DNA of 64,000 nt, taken from positions 372,001-436,000 of the forward strand of contig MESE01000001.1 of the NCBI GenBank assembly GCA_001770855.1, in the 5' to 3' direction. The translations under genes and the position numbers were made by a program. The notes beneath the pieces were generated by a model. It was not told the origin of the DNA. It saw only the letters and a program-made list of their open reading frames with translations, and ran no database searches. Below are positions 9,252 to 17,858 of the stretch, one piece after another (position 1 is the stretch's first letter; each line of letters begins with the position of its first letter). The stretch is from Burkholderiales bacterium RIFCSPLOWO2_02_FULL_57_36 (lineage in GTDB: Bacteria > Pseudomonadota > Gammaproteobacteria > Burkholderiales > Burkholderiaceae_D).

Positions 9252-9646
9252 TTCATCTCCCCTTGTCAGCAAGCGTCTCACTGCGCGGTTCTAAGGTCCC
9301 GCATCTAAAACATTCTGTAAGCGCTTGAATCGGTTGACAATAAACCATTCCGGGCCATGTTTCTAGTACTTTATGGCAAAAGTCGTGGAATTTGATGAAA
9401 AATAGGGCTTTTGCAAGGGTTTTGGCTTGTTTTTGCCGGTAAAAGGCAATTTGGCGCGATGTCGGTGCAGGATTCGAGCGGATATGGATCGCGTTGCATG
9501 ATCGACGGCGGTCGTCTGCGCCATTTCGGCATTGATCTCATTGCGTCGTTCCCGCAAATGCCCTACGCCGCCACGTAAAATATAATGGGCGTTTGTTGCG
9601 AACCATGCGGCAATCTTGCTCATCACATTTTCTGCTTTGTACGACA
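9252..9646. other. Divergent intergenic region with a candidate promoter
   Basis: About 395 bases between a minus-strand membrane protein gene and the plus-strand J-domain-like gene. A consensus -35 hexamer TTGACA is at 9334-9339 on plus but the -10 seventeen bases later (ATGTTT) is poor. A small inverted repeat TTGCC/GGCAA lies at 9433-9449. An open frame on minus across 9363-9659 has no recognisable domain and is not called. I see nothing else. Confidence 0.4.
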
Positions 9647-10768
9647 ATGCCAAAATCACAGTTAGCCCCGGTCCGGATCGCCACGGTCGATAACGTACTG
9701 TCCAAAGGACAAAAAACCTTCAATCGTCAGATACAGCAAATCGAAAAGCTGCGCAGCCGGCTTGCGGCATGGGATACCGCAACGATTTCATACCAGAAAA
9801 AATATACGCAGGAACTGCTGCCTCTGCTTGAGGCCGCGACCGGGCTGCAGGTAAAGCTGGTGCACAGCCTCGACCGCGCCGCGACGCAAAAAGGAATGAC
9901 GCGCACCGAACGGCGCGCACTGGGTGAACTGATCGTCGATCTGGCCGGGCACCTGCTGGACGAGCGCGACGACGCCGAACTGAAAGTGATTTACAACAAG
10001 CACAGCCGCTGCGATTACGACAGCGAGATAGCGGCCGAGGCGCAGAGCATGAAGGACATCATTGAAGATGTGTTCGGCTTTGACTTGGGAGACGATGCCA
10101 ACGTCGAGTCTCCAGATGATCTCATGCAGCGGGCGCAGGCGCAGTTCGAAAAACAGCAGGCGCATTTCGAGGCCGAAGAGCAGGCGCGGGAAGAGCGGCG
10201 CGCCAACCGCAAGAAATCGCCCAAGCAACTGGAAAAAGAAGCGCGTGCCGAAGCCGATGCCAAACAGGTCAACCAATCGATCCGCGAGATCTATCGCAAG
10301 CTGGCCAGCGCCCTGCATCCGGACCGCGAACTCGATCCGCAAGAACGCATACGAAAAACCGCGTTGATGCAGCGCATCAACCAGGCGTACGACAAGCAGA
10401 ATCTGCTGCAGCTACTGGAGCTGCAACTCGAACTGGAACATATCGATCGCAACGCTATCGGCCGCCTCGATGAAGGGCGTTTGCGTCACTACAATGTAAT
10501 CCTCAAAAAACAGATCGCCGAACTTGAGCATGAGGCGATGCGCGTCGAAGCCATGTTTTGCAGCCAGTTCGGCATCGCGCCGTTTGCCGTCGTGAAACCG
10601 GAAACCGTCATGCGCGACTTGGCCGGCGAGATCGCACACATGCGCGATGCTAATCGCGAGATGGAGCAGGATTTGCGTGCGCTGGAGGATGCCAAGGGCG
10701 TCAAGGCGTGGCTGAAGAAGCTGCGGCACCGTCAGCCATACGATGATTTCGATGACTGTCCGTTCTGA
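9647..10768 (+). CDS. DnaJ-like protein with an internal J-domain remnant
   Basis: A 373-residue, highly charged, mostly helical protein. A J-domain-like segment in the middle (about 205-250, IREIYRKLASALHPDRE) keeps the HPD tripeptide (224-226) that stimulates Hsp70 ATPase, followed by a helix ending INQAYDKQN. It is flanked by long coiled-coil regions: an acidic one rich in Gln/Glu before it (about 160-200) and another after it (about 275-355). Known J-proteins carry the domain at either end, so the central position is notable. The ATG at 9647 (MPKSQLAPV) is preferred to one at 9593 inside a Cys/Ser-rich lead. It converges on the SNF2/SWIM cluster. Confidence 0.72.
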   Translation: MPKSQLAPVRIATVDNVLSKGQKTFNRQIQQIEKLRSRLAAWDTATISYQKKYTQELLPLLEAATGLQVKLVHSLDRAATQKGMTRTERRALGELIVDLAGHLLDERDDAELKVIYNKHSRCDYDSEIAAEAQSMKDIIEDVFGFDLGDDANVESPDDLMQRAQAQFEKQQAHFEAEEQAREERRANRKKSPKQLEKEARAEADAKQVNQSIREIYRKLASALHPDRELDPQERIRKTALMQRINQAYDKQNLLQLLELQLELEHIDRNAIGRLDEGRLRHYNVILKKQIAELEHEAMRVEAMFCSQFGIAPFAVVKPETVMRDLAGEIAHMRDANREMEQDLRALEDAKGVKAWLKKLRHRQPYDDFDDCPF

Positions 10769-10854
10769 GGCTTGTACCTTCATGTATAGGCGACCATTGC
10801 CAATCTTCATCACCGCGGTGCGCTTCCCAGACGGGAAATAAAGCAGGGAGAATC

Positions 10855-10920
10855 ATGCCTCGTACCTATTCAACTGCCGTTTCCAGAACGGTGAGCCGGA
10901 AAACCGGCCGGCGTGCCTGA
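10855..10920 (+). CDS. Possible 21-residue small protein
   Basis: A short frame of 21 codons (begins MPRTYSTAVS, Arg-rich) has a good ribosome-binding site, AGGGAG four bases before ATG, and a clear stop. It lies in the gap between two convergent genes, just past the J-domain-like gene. There is no homology I recognise and short frames occur by chance, so this is only a candidate. Confidence 0.22.
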   Translation: MPRTYSTAVSRTVSRKTGRRA

Positions 10921-10923
10921 TCC

Positions 10924-12081
10924 CTATTTCTGCCACAGACCGGCATTCACCAATCGGCGCACCAGCGCGCTACGTTTGCCATGGCGCTCCATGAAACGTT
11001 GCAGGGCCGCATCGAATGCGCGCCGGTCCGCTGCGAGCACATAGGCATCGGCAAGGTCGACGATTGCGCGATTTGCTTCATCATAGCCAGACGCAGTACC
11101 GCGTTCCGCATACTGATCGATCGAATTCCAGCAGCGATCGAAATCGGAGGCCAGAGTCAGAAGATAGGCTTCACGTCGCTTGCGCTGCCTGGTGTCCTGT
11201 TGTGCCCGCTGTTTGGCTTCGCGTTGCAGGCGAAGTTTTTCCGCATCCTTTGCAAGGGCGCGTAATTCGGTCACCGTGCGCCGCGCCGCAGGTGTTGCCT
11301 TACATGGCATGCTTTCCTTTTTCCAGGCTAGAAACGCTGATTTGGCATGGCGTTCGGCCTGTTGCGATGCCCCTTGCAATAGCAGAGTAAGAATGATCCC
11401 CATCTCATTCCTGGATAGACTTGCCAGCCATACAGCGATGCTGTCGTCATTGTTCAGTGCTGCGTTCACTTGGCTTCCTGCCGCTGCAGCGGCCACCAAG
11501 TCGGGATCGACCTCCAGAAACTCGACTAATGCCTGCTGCGCGGCGGACAACTGCGATAAGCCGGGCGGCACTTCCGGTTCCACGGTTTCATCCTCGTCAT
11601 CGATTTCACCGGCGCTGACAGCGGCCAGCCAGCCGAGATAGAGCGGGCGCAAATCGCCGCGCAGCAATTCATCGCGCAGCGGCTGCAGGCGCCCCATCCA
11701 CCCTTGACCGGTTTCCGTTTCGAAGCGCTCGTCGTCCTGGCCCTCATTGAGTACCCAGTTGATGATCCAGCGCGTCCCAGCGTTATCGACTGTCAGCGCA
11801 AATTCCGTCTCAAACTGCTTCAACTCGGCCTTGCGAAATGCTGTATGCGGCAGCCTCAGTGCCAAATGGCAGGTGCGCCAGTTGGCGGTATAGACGAAGG
11901 CGTCGAAATAGCGCCGCATCCAGTCGGCCGGCTTGGCCTTCAAATCGCCCCACTGGTAGTCGTTGACGAAGCCCGTCGCCGTGATGGTCGCGCGCGACGA
12001 ACGGGCGCGCAGTTCGGCCATTTCCTTATGGGTCAGCGGCCGGTCAATGGCGACGAATTCGTAATACTGGTATTCGCTCAT
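10924..12081 (-). CDS. Uncharacterised protein of the SNF2/SWIM cluster (385 aa)
   Basis: I do not recognise a named family. The N-terminal 150 residues (SEYQYYEFVAIDRPLTHKEM and a Trp/Tyr-rich stretch around 45-75) look like a compact globular domain. An acidic linker (EIDDEDETVEPEVPP, about 160-175) follows. The C-terminal part is helical and basic, with a probable coiled coil at about 275-310 rich in Arg/Gln/Lys, and ends in a conserved-looking helix pair. It has no signal peptide or membrane segment. Its start overlaps the preceding 115-residue gene in ATGA, so it is the last gene of the SNF2-SWIM operon and is probably made in step with it. Confidence 0.75.
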   Translation of the reverse strand: MSEYQYYEFVAIDRPLTHKEMAELRARSSRATITATGFVNDYQWGDLKAKPADWMRRYFDAFVYTANWRTCHLALRLPHTAFRKAELKQFETEFALTVDNAGTRWIINWVLNEGQDDERFETETGQGWMGRLQPLRDELLRGDLRPLYLGWLAAVSAGEIDDEDETVEPEVPPGLSQLSAAQQALVEFLEVDPDLVAAAAAGSQVNAALNNDDSIAVWLASLSRNEMGIILTLLLQGASQQAERHAKSAFLAWKKESMPCKATPAARRTVTELRALAKDAEKLRLQREAKQRAQQDTRQRKRREAYLLTLASDFDRCWNSIDQYAERGTASGYDEANRAIVDLADAYVLAADRRAFDAALQRFMERHGKRSALVRRLVNAGLWQK

Positions 12082-12425
12082 GCGGTTTTTGATTTCTGCG
12101 CACTTTGTTTGACGGCTCGAAATGCGGAGTCGTCACCCAGGTGAATATAGATACGGCCACGTAATTCGTTTTCCACAATTTCGGCAAAGCCGCGACCGCT
12201 CACTTCGTCGCATTCATCCATGCCGTCCCAGCTGAATTCGACACGCTTGCCATCGATGCGGTAATCCATTTGTCCCTGCACCAGGCCGAACTGGAAATCG
12301 CCGATCCCGTTTTTCCCGAAAGTAAAATGGCCAGGTACTTCCATGTCCACGTAGTCCTGCCCCCAGACGTCCATCCAGACGATGCGCCATTGGCCGGAAA
12401 ATGGATTGCGCTTGCTTGTAGTCAT
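12078..12425 (-). CDS. Uncharacterised small protein of the SNF2/SWIM cluster (115 aa)
   Basis: Unknown family. It is a soluble, beta-rich looking protein dominated by aromatic and acidic residues (FSGQWRIVWMDVWGQDYVDM at 9-28; VEFSWDGMDECDEVSGRGFAEI in the middle), resembling a small lipocalin-like or avidin-like barrel in pattern only. Both ends overlap neighbours by four bases (ATGA at 12422-12425 and 12078-12081), so it is fully embedded in a translationally coupled operon. This makes it a real gene despite its size. Confidence 0.72.
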   Translation of the reverse strand: MTTSKRNPFSGQWRIVWMDVWGQDYVDMEVPGHFTFGKNGIGDFQFGLVQGQMDYRIDGKRVEFSWDGMDECDEVSGRGFAEIVENELRGRIYIHLGDDSAFRAVKQSAQKSKTA

Positions 12426-13474
12426 GTCTGATCCTGTCTGCGATCACGCCGCTTCAAATAGGCCTTGATGCGCGCCTCGGTTTCCTTCGTATTGCGATAG
12501 ATGCCGCGCTGCCCGGTACGCAGCAGCACGCCCGATTCGAGCCAGCTTTGCACCATGTGGCGCGGGATGCCGCGCGCGGCCAGCTCGCCGGCTGTCACGG
12601 ATGTCGCCGGCTTCGGGCGCGGCGCCGCTTTCTTTCGGGCAGCCGGTGCATCAGGAGATTTTGATGCGGCAGCCTTGGATTTACCTGCCTGCCGACCAGT
12701 GGCCGGGCGACCCGAATTCGACGCGGCAGGCAAAGAGGGCGCGGCAACCGGCGCTTCATCCAGGTCAATGCCGAACAGCGCGGAAAGATCCGTGCTTTCC
12801 AGGCGCCGATGTACGCCTGTCGCAGCGCTTTCCACCGGCAAACTGGCTGCCTGCCGAATCAATTCCTGCGGGTCCACCTGGCGCAGCAGGAACAGCAGTT
12901 CCGGCTGACGATCGAAACGCGCGCCTATGCCGTACAGCACCGCGGCAATATGTTTGCACATCGATGCCGAGTCCGGGCAGCTGCAACTGAAGCTGATCTG
13001 CTTCGGCACCGGGAACAGGCCGCTACCGCTGCACGTCACGACTTCCATCACGGCATCCGACAATCGACCTTGCAGCAGTTCCACCAGCGACGCGACCTTG
13101 CCGGCGCATTCCTTGAGGATGGCTTGCCAGATTTTTTTCTCCAGCGCTTTCACCCCAATCTCGACCCCATACACATCCGATCCTGCGACCAGTGCGCTGA
13201 TCTTGCCTTCGGATATTTGCAGATCGATTACCGAGCCATTGCGCACATAAGTGCGCCCGCGCGGCAGCCGGTTGGCATAATCGCTGTAGGCTTCCAGGTT
13301 GTCGCACCAGTTCTTGCCCCAGAAGGTGCGTGCAATGGCGCGGCCTTCGATGACGACCGGTTGACAGGCGTGGCCCTTTTTCTTGAGCGCGGCGAGCTTG
13401 CGCTCAGCCGCGCGCCGTCGTTCCGCGACCGGTACGTAAGGCGCCCATCCGCCATAGTAAAAGCTGCCTGCCAT
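12422..13474 (-). CDS. SWIM zinc-finger protein, partner of the SNF2 helicase
   Basis: A 350-residue protein with a SWIM finger CxC-x6-CxH at Cys164, Cys166, Cys173 and His175 (in SFSCSCPDSASMCKH). SWIM fingers bind DNA or protein and are often encoded beside SNF2-type helicases, as with B. subtilis ywqB/ywqA. After the finger comes a Pro/Ala/Lys-rich, disordered linker (about 245-295) and a C-terminal segment VTAGELAARGIPRHMVQSWL that looks like a small helix-turn-helix-type domain. The ATG at 13474 is chosen because GGAGAG lies five bases upstream; a GTG two codons earlier is also open. It follows the helicase by 33 bases. Confidence 0.88.
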   Translation of the reverse strand: MAGSFYYGGWAPYVPVAERRRAAERKLAALKKKGHACQPVVIEGRAIARTFWGKNWCDNLEAYSDYANRLPRGRTYVRNGSVIDLQISEGKISALVAGSDVYGVEIGVKALEKKIWQAILKECAGKVASLVELLQGRLSDAVMEVVTCSGSGLFPVPKQISFSCSCPDSASMCKHIAAVLYGIGARFDRQPELLFLLRQVDPQELIRQAASLPVESAATGVHRRLESTDLSALFGIDLDEAPVAAPSLPAASNSGRPATGRQAGKSKAAASKSPDAPAARKKAAPRPKPATSVTAGELAARGIPRHMVQSWLESGVLLRTGQRGIYRNTKETEARIKAYLKRRDRRQDQT

Positions 13475-13507
13475 GCTCACTCTCCAAAATATGAGTTAAG
13501 TGCCCGA

Positions 13508-16330
13508 TCATTTTTCATTCATCGCGCTGTTGAGGTCAAGCGATACCAGCTTCAGTAATTCGTCATTACTCAACTCGGTAAGTAGCGTTTCGCCGCCACC
13601 CTCCAGAATTTCGTTGGACAATCCCAGCTTGGCTTCGATCATGGCATCGATTTTTTCTTCCACGGTGCCGCGGCAGATGAACTTGTGCACCAAGACATTT
13701 TTTTTCTGCCCGATGCGGTAAGCGCGGTCGGTGGCCTGATTTTCGACTGCCGGGTTCCACCAGCGATCGAAGTGGATCACGTGCGAAGCCGCCGTCAGGT
13801 TGAGCCCGGTACCGCCAGCCTTGATCGACAGCACGAAGAACGGCGGCCCCTCTTCTCGCTGAAAATCATCCACCAACGCCTTGCGCGCTTTCACCGGCGT
13901 GCCGCCGTGCAGCACCAGCCCCGGCCGTCCATACACGCCCTGCAAAAAATCGGCCAGCGGCGCCGTCATTTCCTGGAACTGGGTAAACACCAGCGCCTTT
14001 TCCTGGCGCGCCGCTATCGCTTCGGTGAGTTCGCGCAAGCGGGCAAATTTCCCGCTGTCATCGGCGGCATAGGCGCCGTCGCCCAGCCATTGCGACGGAT
14101 GATTGCAGATTTGCTTCAAGCGCATCAGGAAGGCCAGCACCGCACCGCGCCGCCGGATGCCGTCCAGCTCGGCAATCTGTTTTGCCAGCAAATCCACCGA
14201 GTCCTGATACAGGCCCGCCTGCAGCCGGCTCAGCGAACAATAAGCTTTTACTTCAGTCTTGTCGGGCAGGTCGGCAATCACACGCTTGTCGCTTTTCAGG
14301 CGGCGCAGTATGTAAGGCTGCACCAGCTTGCGCAACGGCGCATAGCCGGTGTGCTCATCCTGCTCCAGCCGACGCGCGAAGCGGCCGAATTCCTTGTCGG
14401 AACCCAAGAGGCCCGGGCAAATGAAATCGAACAGCGACCACAAATCGCCGAGCCGGTTTTCCACTGGCGTACCGGTCAATGCAAAACGCACCCGGCTGTT
14501 CAACGCCTTGACCGCCCGGGTTTGCCGCGCCCCCGGATTCTTGATTGCCTGCGCTTCATCCAGTACCGCCAGCGACCAGCGCGTCTCCAGTATCCACGGC
14601 GCGCGCAGCAAGGTGCCGTAACTGGTGATGACGACATCGGCCTGCGCCACGCGCGCGGCGGGCAAGGCTGCCAGGGATTTGCCGGGAATGGCCGAAGGAT
14701 GCGCGACCAAGAGGCGCAAACTTGGCGCGAAGCGCGCCATTTCCGCTTGCCAGTTGGCGATCAGCGAGGCCGGCACCACCAGCAAATGCGGTCCCGGATC
14801 GGCGGCGCGCTTGGCCATCAACAGCAGCGCCAGCACTTGCACGGTCTTGCCCAGTCCCATGTCGTCGGCCAGGCAGCCGCCCAGCCCGAGCCGGTTGAGC
14901 CACCATAACCAGTGCACGCCGTCCTGTTGATAGGGACGCAGTTGCGCCTTGAGTTCCGGCCCCGGCAGATTGTCGCCATACGGCTGGCGCAGCCCCTCCA
15001 GCACCTCGTTCAGCCAATCGCCGGCCACCACGCTGGACCATTCGGCTGTCGTAGCAGACAGGACATCCTTGCCGGCGCCTTCGACCGCCGCGCCGGCCAA
15101 CAGCCGCATGCCGTCGAGAAATGAAATCCCGCCATCGGCGCCGCTCTTTTGTACTTTTTTCCAATGCGCCAGCACCGCGTCGAGTTGTGCGCGGTCGATC
15201 TCGACCCATTGCCCTTTCAGTCGCACCAGGCCATCGCCGGCTGCCAACAGTTGCGCCCATTCCGCTTCGGAAAGTTCTTCGCCGCCGAGCGAAACCGAAA
15301 CATTGAAATCCATCATCGCATCCAGCCCCAGGCCGCTCGCACGGTTGCCGATGTTGACCTTGACTTGCGGACGCGGCGGCTGGCGCGGCTTCCACCAATC
15401 CGGAATGCGCACCACGATGCCGCTGGCTTCCAACAGCGGAAGGCTCTGCAAGAACCGATGCGCGTCATGCGGCGTCCATGCCATCGGATGAAAAATCGCG
15501 CCCGAGTCGACCATGGATTTCAGCCAAGGGCATTGTTCGGATGCGCGGTGCACCGGCATCAGCAATCCCAGCAATGCATCGCGATTGGCTGCGCCGGAAT
15601 ATTCCTGCAGTGCGCGTCCCAACGGCAAATGCTGCACCCGGGCCTGTTGCGACACGCGCACGCCGTAAGTGGCAAGAAAGGCGAACGGCGTTTCTTCGCT
15701 GGCCTTGTTTTCTGCCAGATGAAAGCAGACCCGGCCCACCATGTTCCAGCTCGGATGCTTGCGCGCAAGCCATTGCGGCACATCGCCATGGGCGGCGGCG
15801 ATTTCCGTGCGCGCGGCGGTTTGCATCTCGGCCCACAGCGCCTCCAGCCGTTCGCGATCCAGATATTCCGCGCCGCTCATCGGCGGCATGCGCGCCGCAA
15901 GCTGATCGAGTTCCGCGTGCGGCACCGGTACCTGCGCGCTCGCCCATTGCTCCGCCAGATCCGGCAGCGCACACAGGCGCGCCATGAACAGGTGGCCGAG
16001 TTCGCGGCCGAATGCAAGCGAGGGCGGCAGCGCGCTGGTCAGCTCACTCGCGCCCAAATGCAACAACCCGCTGCCGCCGCCGGCTTCGAACGCCTTGCAA
16101 ATGCGCGCGGCCACGGCCGGCGCGGGCTGCCCGGATTCGTGCGCAAGCATGTCCAAGTGCACTCGTCCGGTGGGAGAGATGCCGAGTTCGAGCGCCATGA
16201 CTGGCATTCCTGGTTGAAAGGGCGGGGCGTTCAACGCTGGCTGGTTCATGGAAGGGGAGTCGCTATTTGGCAATAGTGAGGTGGTCGAAGTTGCCGTAAG
16301 TAAGCCGGTTTGGTCTGGAGGAAATGCCAT
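13508..16330 (-). CDS. SNF2-family DNA helicase/ATPase
   Basis: A large (up to 940-residue) superfamily 2 DNA translocase. The N-terminal half is a poorly conserved substrate-specific region; the ATPase core has motif I DDMGLGKTVQ (about 487-496), motif II LDEAQAIKN (about 590), SALTGTPVENR-type motif III (here FALTGTPVENRLGDLW) and motif VI ATDRAYRIGQ (about 865-874), with a SNF2 C-terminal lobe. Such enzymes remodel protein-DNA complexes; several defence systems (for example DISARM) use one. The start is uncertain: the first 27 residues are Ser/Thr-rich and an internal ATG at 16198 has AGGA upstream and begins at MALELGISPTG, which may be the true start. Confidence 0.92.
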   Translation of the reverse strand: MAFPPDQTGLLTATSTTSLLPNSDSPSMNQPALNAPPFQPGMPVMALELGISPTGRVHLDMLAHESGQPAPAVAARICKAFEAGGGSGLLHLGASELTSALPPSLAFGRELGHLFMARLCALPDLAEQWASAQVPVPHAELDQLAARMPPMSGAEYLDRERLEALWAEMQTAARTEIAAAHGDVPQWLARKHPSWNMVGRVCFHLAENKASEETPFAFLATYGVRVSQQARVQHLPLGRALQEYSGAANRDALLGLLMPVHRASEQCPWLKSMVDSGAIFHPMAWTPHDAHRFLQSLPLLEASGIVVRIPDWWKPRQPPRPQVKVNIGNRASGLGLDAMMDFNVSVSLGGEELSEAEWAQLLAAGDGLVRLKGQWVEIDRAQLDAVLAHWKKVQKSGADGGISFLDGMRLLAGAAVEGAGKDVLSATTAEWSSVVAGDWLNEVLEGLRQPYGDNLPGPELKAQLRPYQQDGVHWLWWLNRLGLGGCLADDMGLGKTVQVLALLLMAKRAADPGPHLLVVPASLIANWQAEMARFAPSLRLLVAHPSAIPGKSLAALPAARVAQADVVITSYGTLLRAPWILETRWSLAVLDEAQAIKNPGARQTRAVKALNSRVRFALTGTPVENRLGDLWSLFDFICPGLLGSDKEFGRFARRLEQDEHTGYAPLRKLVQPYILRRLKSDKRVIADLPDKTEVKAYCSLSRLQAGLYQDSVDLLAKQIAELDGIRRRGAVLAFLMRLKQICNHPSQWLGDGAYAADDSGKFARLRELTEAIAARQEKALVFTQFQEMTAPLADFLQGVYGRPGLVLHGGTPVKARKALVDDFQREEGPPFFVLSIKAGGTGLNLTAASHVIHFDRWWNPAVENQATDRAYRIGQKKNVLVHKFICRGTVEEKIDAMIEAKLGLSNEILEGGGETLLTELSNDELLKLVSLDLNSAMNEK

Positions 16331-16422
16331 GGAATATGCGGATGGGCGGCCATCAGTCGTTCTTTTTTCGCCTTGATTTTGACAGCGTCTGCATAGCCGG
16401 TTCCCGCGTTTTTATGTTGTCC

Positions 16423-17757
16423 TTATTCATGTTCGCCTACCAGCACTTGCCATTGGCCACCCTTGGCAGCACCGACGCGCTGAAGTTGACCTTTGCTTTG
16501 CAGCGCCTTGATATTTTTCTCGATGGCGCGGGTAGAAATGCCAAGTTGGATGGCCAGCTCGGGAATGGTCATGTGCGGATTGTCGCGCAGGAGTTGCAGA
16601 ATTTTCCCCGAACTTTTCCCCGAACTTTTCCCCGAACTTTTCCCCGAACTTTTCGGGTCGACTTGCGGGGTTACTTCAACGATTGGTTCGACGTACGGCA
16701 AGATCACGCGCAAAAAACTTTTACGAATTTCAAAAGCCTCCCTGCCGTAGGCTTTGACGATTCGTAAAATACCAGAACCCAAATGCTCGACTATCTCCAG
16801 ATCACGGAAAACCCGCATGATTTCCTTATTGCGGGGCACCGAACCGCCGCTGAATAAATCCTCTTCTTCGACGCCGTAGGGCAGGCCGCCCATCGAGGTA
16901 ACTTCCACGCGGTCGGAAAAAAATTCGATTTTCGGCGTAGCGCCGTAGGAGTAGTCGTTGTGCACAATGGCGTTAATGACGGCTTCGCGCATGGCGATGG
17001 CATCGATCATCGGGCGTTCCTGACGCAGCGGATAGCCGATCTTGGTGAAGATGGTGTTTTCCACATCCACCCGATCCAGCACGGCTTTTAACGCCTTCAC
17101 CAGAGAGCAGCGGCCATAGTCACGGTTTTCAATCAGGTGAACGCGTGTCGTGTCGGCATATTTAGCGACCTGGACCGAGACGCCGTTTTCATCCGCCAGC
17201 AGATAGGCAGCGTAATTCGGTTTGTCTTCCGGGGTGAGCAGTTCCAGATTCTTCATGAAAGCATCATTCAAATGCAAGCCGCGGGCTTCGTAATAGATGC
17301 GCAGTTGCTCAAAGCCGAGGTCTTTGCGGGGCGATTCCATCCTGCCTATGGTGTTGCGCACGCGCTTGCCATACAGTGATTCGATCATGTCCGTCGGCAT
17401 CGGCTCGCATGCACTGCCAACCCGGAGAAAACAACCTTTTTCGGTCATGCCGAATTTCTTCAGGTGATAAGGCTTTTCCAGTCCGCCGGCCACCGTGATG
17501 CGGATGATGTCCTGGCCTTCGCGCTGTTCGTGAATGATCTCGAACAGGCCCATGATGGACGGCTGGATGTTGTTCTTTAAACGATCCTTGATGGCCAGTT
17601 GCGCGGCGTCGCAGTCGGACAGGCCGTGCATCTGACCGTCGTTGTCGATGCCAATATAAATAACGCCGCCTTCTTTTGCATTGAGAAAAGCGATCACTTC
17701 CTTTTCCAGCGCATCGGTCAGCTCGCGCTTGTATTCAATGCGATTGGATTCGCTCAC
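16423..17757 (-). CDS. AlbA_2/ATPase-domain regulator with tandem SSGK linker
   Basis: A 444-residue protein with an N-terminal AlbA_2 (Schlafen-type) domain (about 1-125; SNRIEYKRELTDALEKEVIAF, GGVIYIGIDNDG), a GHKL-like ATPase domain in the middle (about 270-355; MREAVINAIVHNDYSYG, then MGGLPYG), and a C-terminal winged-helix (about 392-440). This is the architecture of a large family of putative transcriptional regulators often beside restriction-modification genes. Between the ATPase and the wHTH lies a linker made of four SSGK units. It follows hsdM by about 100 bases on the same strand. Its partner and DNA target are unknown. Confidence 0.82.
   Translation of the reverse strand: MSESNRIEYKRELTDALEKEVIAFLNAKEGGVIYIGIDNDGQMHGLSDCDAAQLAIKDRLKNNIQPSIMGLFEIIHEQREGQDIIRITVAGGLEKPYHLKKFGMTEKGCFLRVGSACEPMPTDMIESLYGKRVRNTIGRMESPRKDLGFEQLRIYYEARGLHLNDAFMKNLELLTPEDKPNYAAYLLADENGVSVQVAKYADTTRVHLIENRDYGRCSLVKALKAVLDRVDVENTIFTKIGYPLRQERPMIDAIAMREAVINAIVHNDYSYGATPKIEFFSDRVEVTSMGGLPYGVEEEDLFSGGSVPRNKEIMRVFRDLEIVEHLGSGILRIVKAYGREAFEIRKSFLRVILPYVEPIVEVTPQVDPKSSGKSSGKSSGKSSGKILQLLRDNPHMTIPELAIQLGISTRAIEKNIKALQSKGQLQRVGAAKGGQWQVLVGEHE
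16602..16654. repeat. Tandem repeat of a 12-base unit inside the AlbA_2 gene
   Basis: Four exact copies of TTTTCCCCGAAC followed by a partial fifth (TTTTC), read on plus. On the coding minus strand each copy encodes Ser-Ser-Gly-Lys. As 12 is a multiple of three, changes in copy number alter linker length without shifting the frame. Confidence 0.92.
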
Positions 17758-17858
17758 TGAATGCCTCCGGGTGCTTGCATGAGATCAGACTTCAGTGCGT
17801 TTTGCGCGGCTGCCATCGGTTTCGTAAAGAAGAGTTTCTCCTGGCGGTTTAGTCATAG

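Noticed and set aside
9363..9659. Minus-strand open frame upstream of the J-domain-like gene
   Set aside because: No ribosome-binding site or family and it occupies what looks like promoter region; codon use is not coding-like.
10769..10923. Search for a terminator between the convergent J-domain-like and 385-residue genes
   Set aside because: No stem with a T-run is seen on either strand.
13685..14908. Plus-strand frame antisense to the SNF2 helicase
   Set aside because: A by-product of high GC codon use in the helicase gene; the translation is rich in Gln, His and Arg with no domain.
17758..17858. Gap between hsdM and the AlbA_2 gene as a possible operon break
   Set aside because: About 100 bases without a convincing terminator or promoter, so no feature is called there.
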